Below, piece by piece: positions 25,837 to 35,619 of a stretch of DNA of 62,038 nucleotides. Position 1 is the first letter of the stretch. Each line of letters opens with the position of its first letter. The notes under the pieces are model-generated. The model made no database searches. It was not told the DNA's origin and saw only the letters and a program-made list of their open reading frames with translations. A program made the position numbers and the translations under genes. The stretch is from CAYTYZ01 sp964442385 (GTDB lineage Bacteria > Patescibacteriota > Microgenomatia > UBA12405): NCBI GenBank assembly GCA_964442385.1, contig CAYTYZ010000005.1:1-62038 (forward strand), written 5' to 3'.

Positions 25837-28800
25837 ATGGACCTAACCACCCGCCTCCACCACGATAACTTTTCCTACCGCGCCCTACTATCTATCGTCC
25901 TGGTCCTTTTAGGTCTAGTAGTTCTTCTTCTTCGTCTTGGCCATAAACCAATCACAGCTAAGGCTGCCTGGTTTGACGATACCTGGACTTTTCGCAAATC
26001 CTATACCTATACTAACGGTGGCGCTGCCGTCACTTATCAAAAAATTAAACTAGATATCGATACTGCCACTCTAATTACCAATCTCCAACTCCAGTCCGAC
26101 TGTGGTGACGCCCGCTTTACCGACAACTTTGGCAATCTTTTAGAATATTATATCGACACCGCCGTAGGTGCTTGCAACACCGCCTCTACTGATTTCTATG
26201 TTTTACTACCCGTAATTCCTGCCAACCCGTTTTATATTTACTATTATTATGGCAACGAAACCGCTAATAATGGCACTAACTCTCTACAGTTTACTCAGGC
26301 TACTTTTACCCCCGGCTCCACCAATATCGGGACTGAAGAAATCGAAGTTGGCCCCATAGCCTATTGGCGTTTTAACGAAAATGTCGGTAACACTAGTTTC
26401 AACGCCCTTCCGGCTGTCACCTCCTCTGTCCAGCTTTTAGGAGGTGCCAAACTCCGTCCCACCGACGAGTGTGTCGAAGGACGTTGTGTCAAGTTTGATG
26501 GCACCAACGCTTATCTTGATATGGGCGATATCAATTTTTTTTCCAGCAACCAAACCATCTCAGCCTGGTTTAAAACCAACAATGCCACCCCTGCTGCCCG
26601 TACTATTTTAGGTGGCTCCGAAGGCACCTCCAACCGGCGTCTCTTTACCCTAGAAATGCTAAGCACCGGCGAAGTCCGTTTTACCTATGATAGTAATCCA
26701 GGTGGAGGTGGTGTCACCAACCTTAACTCAGGTCAGACTTTTTACGATGCCAAATGGCATTACGTTGCCGCCACCAAAAGTGGCACCACCATGAGTCTCT
26801 ATGTTGATGGTCGCCTCATGGGTACCGCCACCGAACCAACCTACACCGGGGTCATCCGGGTCTATGCCGGTGTTCGCGATCTTTCTGGTCTAGCTCGTGA
26901 CTATGATGGTTTTCTGGATACTACCAAAATCTATATGTACGCCCGCTCAGCCAGCCAGATCTTGACTGACTATAATGCCGGCTATGCCCCCAAGGGCAAT
27001 AATACTAATTTTGGTACCGGTACCACCCAACTAGATACTGTCGACCCGATTTTATACTACGACTTTGAAGAAGGCGTAGGCACCAGCACTTATGACGTTG
27101 GTGGCACCACTTTTCAAAATGGTGGTATAGCCACCGCCACTTTTGATAATGGAAAATATGGCAAGGCCCTTAGTTTTCCCGGAACCGGCTCAGTCCTTAC
27201 ACCCGATAATGCCACCCTTAGTCTGACTGGCAACCTGTCTCTGTCTGCCTGGGTTTACCCCACCGTCGGCACCAGCCAAACTATTATCGACAAGCGCACC
27301 AGTAGCCAGCGTTCTGGTTATGGTCTGGAGTTAAACAGTTCTGGAAATCTAATTGGTAACGTGGCCTCAGCGGCTACCAATACTACGGTCACCAGTGTCG
27401 GTACTATTCCCCTCAACACCTGGTCCAATGTCCAGCTAACCTATGATGGATCCAATCTCAAGCTTTATATCAACGGAGTTCTTGATACTACTACTGCTTC
27501 AGCCACCAACCCAGCCGATGGCACTGGTGTTTTTATGGTAGGCCAGCGTGGTGACTCCACCCAAAGTTTTAATGGTCTTATCGACCAAGTAAAAGTATAC
27601 AACTATGCCCGTACTGTTAGGCAAGTTCAAGAAGACTTAAACAACAACCTGCCTCAACGCCAACCCCTTGTTTATTATCATTTTGACGAGTCGGTTGGCA
27701 CTACTGCCTATAACTCTATTTCCGGTAGTTATTTTGCCACCCAATCTAACATGGCCTCGCCAGCCACCTCCACCAGTGGCTGGACCAAGTCCGGCCAATA
27801 CAATAGCGGCCTCCTTTTTGATGGCACCAACGATTTGGTAAATATCTCTGGTGAAAGCGCCATTCGTTTCAACGGTTCCACCGAGGACTTTAGTATTAGT
27901 GCCTGGGTCAAACGCAATTCGGTTGGTTCAACCCAATATATAATCAGCAAAGAAGATGCTGATAACGACGGCTGGCGACTTATGTTTGATGCGGGCAATA
28001 CTGTTACCTGCTCTGTCAACGCCACCGATGTTACTTCTACAGTAACTATCACCGATACCACTATTTGGCACCATATAGTTTGCGCTGTCGACCGGTCCGG
28101 AACCAGCTATATTTATATCGACGGCAGCCTGGCTTCTGCCGGTACTTCTACCACTGCTCTTACCCTGGCCACCACCACCTCTGCCACTATAGGGGCCAGG
28201 TCTTATTCCACAGGAGCTTATCTTGCAGGTGGGCTAGATGATCTTAAAATTTTCAATGTGGCCCTGTCTGCTAGCGAAGTCAAGCTAGAATATAACCGAT
28301 CTTCTGCCATCCAAATTTCCTCTCTTTCTACCGACTCCGGCGGCTCTGCCCCCAGTACCAGCCTGTCTAGGTTGTACTGTGTACCAGGCGACACCAGCTC
28401 TTGTTCCCCACCAGTTTTACATCTCACTTTCGATGAAGGAGTTGGCACCAGTGCCTACGATATAGGTAGCAGTGCCTACAACGGCAGACTTGGAACTGGC
28501 TCTTCCTCACCTGCCAGATCCTCGGGAGTTTATGGCCAAGCCATGTCCTTTGATGGCAATGACAATATTAATGTTGGGCAGCGAACTGGTTTACAGTTTA
28601 ACTACAACAACAGTTTTAGCTTTAGCGCCTGGATCAATACTCCCAGTCTTCCCCCTGGTGGCAACTACCCGTATCCCCTAATTCAAACCGGACCCGATTC
28701 TTCAGGCGGTAGATTTCAATATGGCATTGTCTTGGATGGGGATACTGTTGGCAAACTATGTACCACCGTCAGCATCCCCCTTACCGGTGCCCGGGAAGCC

Positions 28801-29740
28801 TGTGTCCCTAGCGCCATTTCTGCCAATACTTGGTACCATGTCACTGGCGTATTTGACACTTCCTATATTTATCTTTATCTAAATGGCCAATATATAACCA
28901 AAACCAGCTATACCCTGGGTACACCTTCGGCTGCTACTGGCGACTTTATGATCGGCTCCTCCAACAATAACTTTTATTACACTGGTCTTCTTGATGACGT
29001 TAGGGTCTATAACTATGCCCGTACCCCCTCACAAATTGCCTGGGAATATAACCAAGGCAAGCCTATGACTTATTTTAAGCTAGACGAATGTCAAAACAGT
29101 ACTGTTTTCGATTCTATTGGCACCGGCCTTACTGGCACCATCGTTTTGTCCACCACTGGTACCCAAACCAATGCTATCGGTATGGGATCGTGTACCCTTA
29201 ACGCAGCCACTCCTCGTTACAACGGTGCCACCGGACGAGTTAATTCCAGCGTTAACCTAGACGGTACCAGTGACTATATCCAAGTCAACGATTCTACCGC
29301 CCTACGGTTTGATTCTACTAGCGAAAATTTCTCTATATTTGCCTGGGTCAAGCGTGCCAGCAACGGCGCTATGTATATTTTTAGCAAAGAAGACGCCGAC
29401 AACGATGGCTGGCGACTCCAATTCGATGCAGGCAATACAGTCACCTGTTCTGTTAATTCTACCGACATCACTTCAGCTACCACCATTACCGACACCTCTT
29501 GGCACCACATCGGCTGTACCGTTAACCGTTCTGGCTCGGGCCAGGTTTATATCGATGGCAAAGCCAATGGTTCGTCGACTTCCACCTCGGCACTTACCAT
29601 GGCCACTACCGCCAACCTTCTATTGGGAGCCCGTTCTTATACCACCACCAACTACCTAGCCGGCCAACTTGATGATGTTCAAATCTTCAGTTACCCTCTT
29701 ACTCCTCCGCAAGTAGCTCTTCTTTATAACCAATCTGGCG
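25837..29740 (+). CDS. DUF2341 plus five LamG-like domains, giant surface protein A (3' end in gap)
   Basis: About 1301 visible residues. A membrane anchor (LLSIVLVLLGLVVLLLRLG) is followed by a DUF2341-type opening (AWFDDTWTFRKSYTY ... ARFTDNFGNLLEYYID). Five concanavalin-like/LamG_3 domains follow, recognisable by the sequence PIAYWRFNEN ... CVKFDGTNAYL ... ISAWFKT ... WHYVAATKSG ... LYVDGRLMG ... KIYMYARSASQI. Cysteine pairs occur between domains 3 and 4 (YCVPGDTSSC). The gene lacks only its last few codons, as judged by the paralogue downstream: YNQSG corresponds to YNGGAA 11 residues from that end. Probably binds carbohydrate or host-surface ligands. Confidence 0.85.
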
Positions 29741-29840
29741 NNNNNNNNNNNNNNNNNNNNNNNNNNNNNNNNNNNNNNNNNNNNNNNNNNNNNNNNNNNN
29801 NNNNNNNNNNNNNNNNNNNNNNNNNNNNNNNNNNNNNNNN
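29741..29840. other. Assembly gap (100 N) between two paralogous giant genes
   Basis: The gap hides the stop of the upstream gene. Just after it, in one frame, CTG TCA TAA gives a stop, so the gene could end at about 29849, immediately before the next ATG at 29856. Confidence 0.95.
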
Positions 29841-29855
29841 CTGTCATAATAATCT

Positions 29856-32800
29856 ATGGACCTAGTCACTAAAAAACTAAAAACTATCTCCATCCCCTAC
29901 CGCCTACTTTTTGCAACAATCTTTCTTTTAGTTGGGTTAATTCTGGTTTTAGTACGCCTTAATAGTACCAGGGCAGGTCAAGTTGAAGCTGGCTGGTTTG
30001 ATGACGCCTATTCTTACCGCCAGCTTATTACTATCACCCATAATGCCGACATTTTTGCCAATCGCGCCGTGGGAGTCAGCGTTTCCACCTCAGGGCTAAT
30101 TTCTGCGAGTAAAATGCAGTCCGACTGCGACGACACCAGGTTTACCGACCCTTCCGGAAAGGCACTGGTTTATGAATTAACCTCAGGTTGCAACGGTACC
30201 AACACTCAGTATAAAGTTGTCCTGCCAAAAATAAGCAATGGCACCAACTATATTTATGTCTATTATGGCAATCCAACTGCTATTTCAGCCTCCCAGTCCA
30301 CTGCTAGCTACACCTCGCTAACCCCCAGCACCCCCGGACCAGTAGCTGCTACTGAAGAACAAGGTAACGGCCCAGTTGCTTACTGGAAATTTGATGAGGG
30401 AAGGGGCACAACAGCTAACGACGCCAGCACAAATAACATTAGTGGAACGATCTCAGGACCAACCTGGAATAACAGTGAGAACTGTATCTCTGGTAAATGT
30501 CTGTATTTCAACACAAACATAGTAAGTATGGGGAGTCCGACAAAACTTGCTTTTCCCTTCTTAAGTTCATCCTATTCTTTGAGTGCCTGGGTTAAACCGC
30601 AAAATCCAGGGACAGACTCAATAATAATGGTAAAAAATACATCAAACTATGTGTCATCTTCTGCCTATTATCTCAATATTTCATCAGGTAAATTTTGTGG
30701 AACAAATGAAAACAGTCTGGGGCCGTATCTTGTTTGTGATTCAACTAGTATAGTCGCTGGACGCTGGTATCACTTGGTTTACAAGGTTGTCAACTCTGCG
30801 CATTATCTTTATGTTAATGGGGTTTTGGTAAATTCTGGTTCAATAGGATATGAAGATTTAAGTGGTCCAGATTCAACGTTTGAGATAGGATCAGTAAATT
30901 TTCAAGGCTACATCGACGAGCCCAAGGTCTACAACTATGCCCGATCAACCGCCCAAATTAATACCGACTACAACTCTTATGGCAACCTCAAAGGTTCCGC
31001 CGCCAATTTAGGTGTGGCCTCCACCAGTTCCAGCGCTCCCCCAGTTGCCTATTGGAACTTTGAAACAGGAACCGGCACTACTGCTTACGATGTTGGCGGT
31101 AGCAACTTCCACAGCGTTTTTGGCTCAGGAACTGCTGCCCCCACCTGGTCAACAGGCAAATATGGCAAAGGTCTATCTTTCGATGGTTCACAAACTTATT
31201 CTAGTGTCGCCCATAATTCCATTTTTACCACAGGCACCCACACTATCGACTTCTGGGTTTATCCCGACAACAGCTTTTCTGGCACAGGAACTTTAATCTC
31301 CAAGTACAACAACACCGTCAATGGTGGCTACACTATCGAAGTCGATTCCACCAATAAAAGGATTCGTTTTGCCCAAATCGATAGTGTCGTTAACCCGAGC
31401 GTCTATTCCACCACCAACTCCATTCCCTGGGGTAAGTGGACCCATGTTGCCATAACAAGAAACTCTATTACCAGTGTAAAAATCTATATCAATGGGACCC
31501 TAGATAACTTCGCTGCAGGTTCTAATACCTTCGTAAACTCCACCAACCCTCTTTATTTTGGTAGAGACTCAGCCTCTTCCACCAACTTTTTCAAAGGTAA
31601 CCTCGATCAGGTTCACTTCTACGACTACGTCCGTACCCAAAAACAAATCATCCAAGATATGAATGGCGGCCATCCAGCCGGTGGCTCACCTGTTGGCAGT
31701 ATGGGACTATGGTATAAATTCAACGAAGGTCAAGGATCCACCATCAATAACTCAGGTAGTATTGGTTCTACCTTAAACGCCCTTTCCGCAGGCACCTCCG
31801 CCCCCAGCTGGACTCTTTCTGGCAACCAAAGTGTAGGTATCAGTCTCAATGGTTCCAGCCAGTACACCAGGACCCCAGATGACCCATCCATTCGCTATGA
31901 CTCTAGTACGGCCAGCTTTAGCTTGTCTGCTTGGGTCAAGCGTGGTTCTACTGGCTCAGCCCAAAATATTATTAGCAAAGAAGATGCTGACAACGATGGC
32001 TGGCGCCTACAATTTGACGCCGGCAACACCATTACTTGCTCAGTTAATGCCACCGACATTACCTCTACCGCCACAGTTACTGATATCACCTCCTGGCACC
32101 ATATAGTTTGTAGTGTCGACAGGGCAGGTTCTGGCTATATTTATTTGGATGGCAAACTGGTCACTGCCGCCACTGTCACTTCTGGTATCACCATGGCTAC
32201 TACCTCCGATATGTTAATCGGAGCCCGCTCCTATACTCCAGCCAATTATTTTGCTGGGCTTATCGATGATGTCAAAATCTATTCTTTCCCGCTAACTGCC
32301 GATGACGTTAAAATTGACTACAACCAAAATCAATCCCAATATTTCGGCTCACTTTCTACGGCCTCAGGTGGCACTCTTCCCAGTTCCTCCAAAGACCGGT
32401 CATATTGCATCCCGGGCGATACTTCTACCTGCACCCAACCCACTCAAGAATGGAATTTCAACGAGGGCACTGGAACCTCACTTTACGAAACCAGCGTTGG
32501 CACTGGTCATGCAGTGATGTATGCAGGGACCTCCGCCCCCACCTGGATAAGTGGAAAAAATGGCAAAGGATTACTTGTTAACTATAACCAGGGACAAGGA
32601 GCAACATCCTCTGACAATACCTATCAAAAACCATCAAGTATTACTGTTGAAGCCTGGGTTAAACCTTCGGGTGATGCAGCGACAAGTTGCGTTTTGTGTT
32701 TATTCGACGATGTAATGTTTACCTTTAACTATGATCTAAATATAACAGGCAGTAAGTTTCAATTTGGTTTTAGAAGCAATACTGCTTACAACATTGGAAC

Positions 32801-33833
32801 AAGTGAAACAATTGTTCCCGATCGCTGGTATCACGTTGTAGGCACCCGCGATTCAGCCACCGGATCTGCAAAAATCTATGTAAATGGAATACTAAAAAAT
32901 ACGATATCAACACCTGTTCAGGCCTTGGCATATTTTGCACCCAGAGCAGTTCAATTCGGTTGGGGTGGAAGCTTGGGAAGTGTAGGCTTGGATGAAGTAA
33001 AAATCTTCGATTATGTCCGTACACCTGCCCAAGTCGCCTGGGACTACAACCAAGGTAAACCCTATGTTCACTACAAACTAGACGAGTGCCAGGGAACTAC
33101 TATCAATGATTCCATGGGCACGGGTTTTACTGGCACCTGGTCTGGTTCTGGTGCTGGCACCCAAACCGCCCCTGGATCTTGTAGCACCAATGCCTCTACT
33201 GCTTGGTACAACGGCAAAAATGGCAGGTACAATAGTAGTCTAAACTTTGACGGCACCGACGATTTTGTTCAAATCCAAAACGAGTCAGCCTTTGACTTCG
33301 AATACACCCAGCCACTTACCATTTCAGCCTGGGTCAAGCCAAATGCCTCAGGACATGGCGACATTTGGAGCAAGCAAACAATGGGAGGGACCACCCTAAG
33401 AGGTTTGTATTTAAACTCTAATGCAGATACTACAACTAATGCCATAAATTTTGGCGAATTTTATAATTTCAGTAGTGACGAATGGCTAGAGGTTGCTACC
33501 ACCTCCACCGTGATTACATCCGGAACATGGAACCACATATTAATAACTTATACCGGATCGGGCACTTGTTCTGGGGTAAACCTTTATTTAAACGGCAAAC
33601 AGTTAAGCGACAAATCCTGTCTAAAGGATACCTTGGTATGGCCAGGTAACACTATTCTAAATGACATCAAACCACAGATAAGTGGTGACGATGGAAGCTT
33701 TGGAAACTATAGCTTGTATGAAGGTCAAATCGATGATGTAAAAATCTTTACCTATCCCCTCACTCCTGCCCAAGTCAAAACTTTGTATAACGGTGGCGCA
33801 GCCAATTTTGCACCGATAACGGGAACTCCGTAA
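29856..33833 (+). CDS. DUF2341 plus five LamG-like domains, giant surface protein B
   Basis: A 1325-residue paralogue of the preceding gene with the same plan: signal anchor (LLFATIFLLVGLILVLVRL), DUF2341 opening (AGWFDDAYSYRQLITI, CDDTRFTDPSGKALVYE), and five LamG-like domains (PVAYWKFDEGRGTTAND, FSLSAWVKRGSTG, WHHIVCSVDRAGSGYIYLDG, DDVKIYSFPLTADDV). The third domain is nearly identical to a domain of protein A (KEDADNDGWRL, then FDAGNT), while others are diverged. This indicates domain exchange between the two genes. The first and fourth domains show different codon usage, with fewer C-ended codons, as if imported. The protein ends FAPITGTP. Confidence 0.88.
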   Translation: MDLVTKKLKTISIPYRLLFATIFLLVGLILVLVRLNSTRAGQVEAGWFDDAYSYRQLITITHNADIFANRAVGVSVSTSGLISASKMQSDCDDTRFTDPSGKALVYELTSGCNGTNTQYKVVLPKISNGTNYIYVYYGNPTAISASQSTASYTSLTPSTPGPVAATEEQGNGPVAYWKFDEGRGTTANDASTNNISGTISGPTWNNSENCISGKCLYFNTNIVSMGSPTKLAFPFLSSSYSLSAWVKPQNPGTDSIIMVKNTSNYVSSSAYYLNISSGKFCGTNENSLGPYLVCDSTSIVAGRWYHLVYKVVNSAHYLYVNGVLVNSGSIGYEDLSGPDSTFEIGSVNFQGYIDEPKVYNYARSTAQINTDYNSYGNLKGSAANLGVASTSSSAPPVAYWNFETGTGTTAYDVGGSNFHSVFGSGTAAPTWSTGKYGKGLSFDGSQTYSSVAHNSIFTTGTHTIDFWVYPDNSFSGTGTLISKYNNTVNGGYTIEVDSTNKRIRFAQIDSVVNPSVYSTTNSIPWGKWTHVAITRNSITSVKIYINGTLDNFAAGSNTFVNSTNPLYFGRDSASSTNFFKGNLDQVHFYDYVRTQKQIIQDMNGGHPAGGSPVGSMGLWYKFNEGQGSTINNSGSIGSTLNALSAGTSAPSWTLSGNQSVGISLNGSSQYTRTPDDPSIRYDSSTASFSLSAWVKRGSTGSAQNIISKEDADNDGWRLQFDAGNTITCSVNATDITSTATVTDITSWHHIVCSVDRAGSGYIYLDGKLVTAATVTSGITMATTSDMLIGARSYTPANYFAGLIDDVKIYSFPLTADDVKIDYNQNQSQYFGSLSTASGGTLPSSSKDRSYCIPGDTSTCTQPTQEWNFNEGTGTSLYETSVGTGHAVMYAGTSAPTWISGKNGKGLLVNYNQGQGATSSDNTYQKPSSITVEAWVKPSGDAATSCVLCLFDDVMFTFNYDLNITGSKFQFGFRSNTAYNIGTSETIVPDRWYHVVGTRDSATGSAKIYVNGILKNTISTPVQALAYFAPRAVQFGWGGSLGSVGLDEVKIFDYVRTPAQVAWDYNQGKPYVHYKLDECQGTTINDSMGTGFTGTWSGSGAGTQTAPGSCSTNASTAWYNGKNGRYNSSLNFDGTDDFVQIQNESAFDFEYTQPLTISAWVKPNASGHGDIWSKQTMGGTTLRGLYLNSNADTTTNAINFGEFYNFSSDEWLEVATTSTVITSGTWNHILITYTGSGTCSGVNLYLNGKQLSDKSCLKDTLVWPGNTILNDIKPQISGDDGSFGNYSLYEGQIDDVKIFTYPLTPAQVKTLYNGGAANFAPITGTP

Positions 33834-33857
33834 GACATATTGACTACAAATGAGCTG

Positions 33858-33960
33858 CAAATTAACAAGAAATTAAATGCAAATTTATAATTAACACAAA
33901 TTAAAACTAATTAACTACAAATAAACACAATTTAGCTACAAATAAAAACAAAATCAAAAC
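33858..33960. repeat. AT-rich repeat array, left arm of S23-like cassette
   Basis: Degenerate tandem units of the form AACTACAAATAAACACAAATT. They are the inverse of the units downstream of the gene. The segment 33897-33928 is, reversed, 30 of 32 bases identical to 34431-34462. No start site, promoter or other gene is seen here. Confidence 0.8.
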
Positions 33961-34326
33961 ATGGAATACAATTTGGAAGAAAGAACAACTAAGTTTGCAA
34001 TCTCGGTTGTTAAAACACTCAAGAAAGTTACAATTACTAGTTTGAACAAAAGGATTATTGGCCAGCTCGTCGGCTCAAGTGGCTCCGTGGGAGCAAACTA
34101 CCATGAGGCCAACGGAGCCGAAAGTAAAAACGATTTTATACATAAACTAAATATTTCTCTTAAAGAAATCAAAGAAACCCAGCACTGGCTGAGAATTATG
34201 GCCGAAGCCAATCCAGAAATTAAGGATGACTTAAAATCCATCTTTGACGAATCTCAAGAATTATTATTGATATTTTCCAAAGTAATCTCAAGCACCAAAA
34301 AGCCCAAAATTCGACTTAATTTGTAG
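33961..34326 (+). CDS. Four-helix-bundle protein, S23/rRNA-intervening-sequence family
   Basis: A 121-residue protein with the TIGR02436/S23 pattern: EERTTKFAISVVKTLKK, IGQLVGSSGSVGANYHEA, NGAESKNDFIHKLNISLKEI and ETQHWLRIM. This family forms a pentameric or dimeric four-helix bundle. It was first seen as the product of intervening sequences in 23S rRNA of Leptospira and Coxiella, where the gene sits inside a long stem. Here it is not in rRNA, yet it is again enclosed by inverted repeat arrays on both sides. Function of stand-alone members is unknown; RNA or DNA binding of the repeat is a reasonable guess, not shown. Confidence 0.88.
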   Translation: MEYNLEERTTKFAISVVKTLKKVTITSLNKRIIGQLVGSSGSVGANYHEANGAESKNDFIHKLNISLKEIKETQHWLRIMAEANPEIKDDLKSIFDESQELLLIFSKVISSTKKPKIRLNL

Positions 34327-34575
34327 TTTATTTGCTTTATTTGTATCAATTTGTAGTTAAATTGTAGTTAATTAAAAATTTGTCTTTTTTTGTGCTTAAC
34401 TTGCAGTTAAATTGTGTTAATTAAAAATTTGTGTTTATTTGCAGTTAATTAGTGTTAATTTGCCCAATTTGTAGTTAAATTGTAGTTAATTTGTGTTAAT
34501 TTGCAGTTTATTTGTGTTAATTAAAAATTTGCTTAATTTGTGTTTATTTGTAGCTAATTTGTATAAATTTGCATC
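34327..34575. repeat. AT-rich repeat array, right arm of S23-like cassette
   Basis: About 250 bases of degenerate units such as AATTTGTGTTAATTTGCAGT and AATTTGTAGTTAAATTG, roughly 11-23 bases in period. They are the inverted form of the left arm. The array runs into the 3' end of the neighbouring HD gene, so the last codons of that gene (QIYTN, stop) are made of repeat sequence. Confidence 0.82.
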
Positions 34576-35591
34576 TTTGCAGGTGTTACCTTGTCCCTAC
34601 TATCACTATCCACCAACTCCACCGCAAACCCCTTAATCCAAGGAAACAGTACCTTAGCTGCCCGCTCAATCAGCTTGACTCGCTCCCCGTAAACCTCCAA
34701 AAATTGCTTAGCAAAAGTTACCCTATATTCCTGCCCATTTTGCCTATACGCCTGCTGGTACAGCTTTGGCACCCACACTCTATCCTTGTGGTTTGCCAGG
34801 CTTCCCATCCATTCCTGTCCTAGTTCTACTGAAAAATCCAAGTGCCACACAAACTCATCTGGATTTAAGTACCAAGTGGACCTAGCCACCAACATCTCCA
34901 GGGCAATGTGCACATCTTTTTCCGCTGCTCCTTCTTCTCCTGTCTCAAAAGTCTTTTCACCCAGCCTATCTCGTCCAAAATGCATTTTGTCCGCTATCAC
35001 CAAAGCCCACAACAAGGGATAGCCTTTTTCAATGGCAAAACCCCCTTCATTTAAAGCCGCCTCGTCATGATACAGCACCGCCTGCCTTACTACCTCCCAA
35101 ATCTCTCGATAGTTCTTTTTACCGGTCCATCCAAAAAGTTCGTCCAAAATTTCCATCGAATACTTAGAATGCATTTTCCTAGAAATTAGATTCCCAATAT
35201 CATGAGTCATACCCACCAGGGTGCACAGTATTTCACTTTTTCGGTCAAACACCCCTTTGCCATCTGCTGACCTTCCCCCTCGCTGCAACAGTTCAGTACA
35301 CCTGCCTGCCACCCACAAAGTATGCCTGTCTGTGTGGTCATTAAAGCCATATTCCCGCTCGGTATCCAAAGCCGCCCCAATATAAGTCAGACTTCTTCCC
35401 AGAGTTCTATACAAAAAAGATGTAGCTTCGCCTCGTCCCACCAACCCCAAATACTCACCAAAGTCAGCCACAGACTTGATACTTGGTACTTCACCATCAG
35501 TCAAAAATGGAAAATCCGACTTTTCATAAGTTATCTTATTCTTCTTGAAAAACTCCCACAACGATTCACCATTTGCCCTGCATAGTTGCAT
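34554..35591 (-). CDS. HD-domain metal-dependent phosphohydrolase
   Basis: A 345-residue soluble protein with HD-superfamily residues: H86/H90 (DHTDRHT), the central H130-D131 (MTHDIGN), H141, H175-D176 (YHDEA) and D201 (IADKMHFGRDR). Such proteins hydrolyse phosphate esters, often nucleotides or cyclic dinucleotides. The residues around THDIGN resemble small stand-alone HD proteins in CPR genomes. The substrate is unknown. The C-terminal six or so residues come from the adjoining AT-rich array, which suggests the array replaced the original gene end. Confidence 0.82.
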   Translation of the reverse strand: MQLCRANGESLWEFFKKNKITYEKSDFPFLTDGEVPSIKSVADFGEYLGLVGRGEATSFLYRTLGRSLTYIGAALDTEREYGFNDHTDRHTLWVAGRCTELLQRGGRSADGKGVFDRKSEILCTLVGMTHDIGNLISRKMHSKYSMEILDELFGWTGKKNYREIWEVVRQAVLYHDEAALNEGGFAIEKGYPLLWALVIADKMHFGRDRLGEKTFETGEEGAAEKDVHIALEMLVARSTWYLNPDEFVWHLDFSVELGQEWMGSLANHKDRVWVPKLYQQAYRQNGQEYRVTFAKQFLEVYGERVKLIERAAKVLFPWIKGFAVELVDSDSRDKVTPAKMQIYTN

Positions 35592-35619
35592 TTGCCATTA
35601 TAGCGTAGGATTATAGCTT

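Noticed and set aside
29841..29865. Continuation of giant protein A after the N run (CHNNLWT)
   Set aside because: It depends on the arbitrary 100-base filler. The paralogue shows that only about ten residues are missing, and a stop exists in another frame at 29847.
34327..34575. A CRISPR-like or tRNA-like region
   Set aside because: Units are degenerate, AT-rich and without spacers; they are the inverse of the left array, so they are treated as arms of the S23-like cassette.
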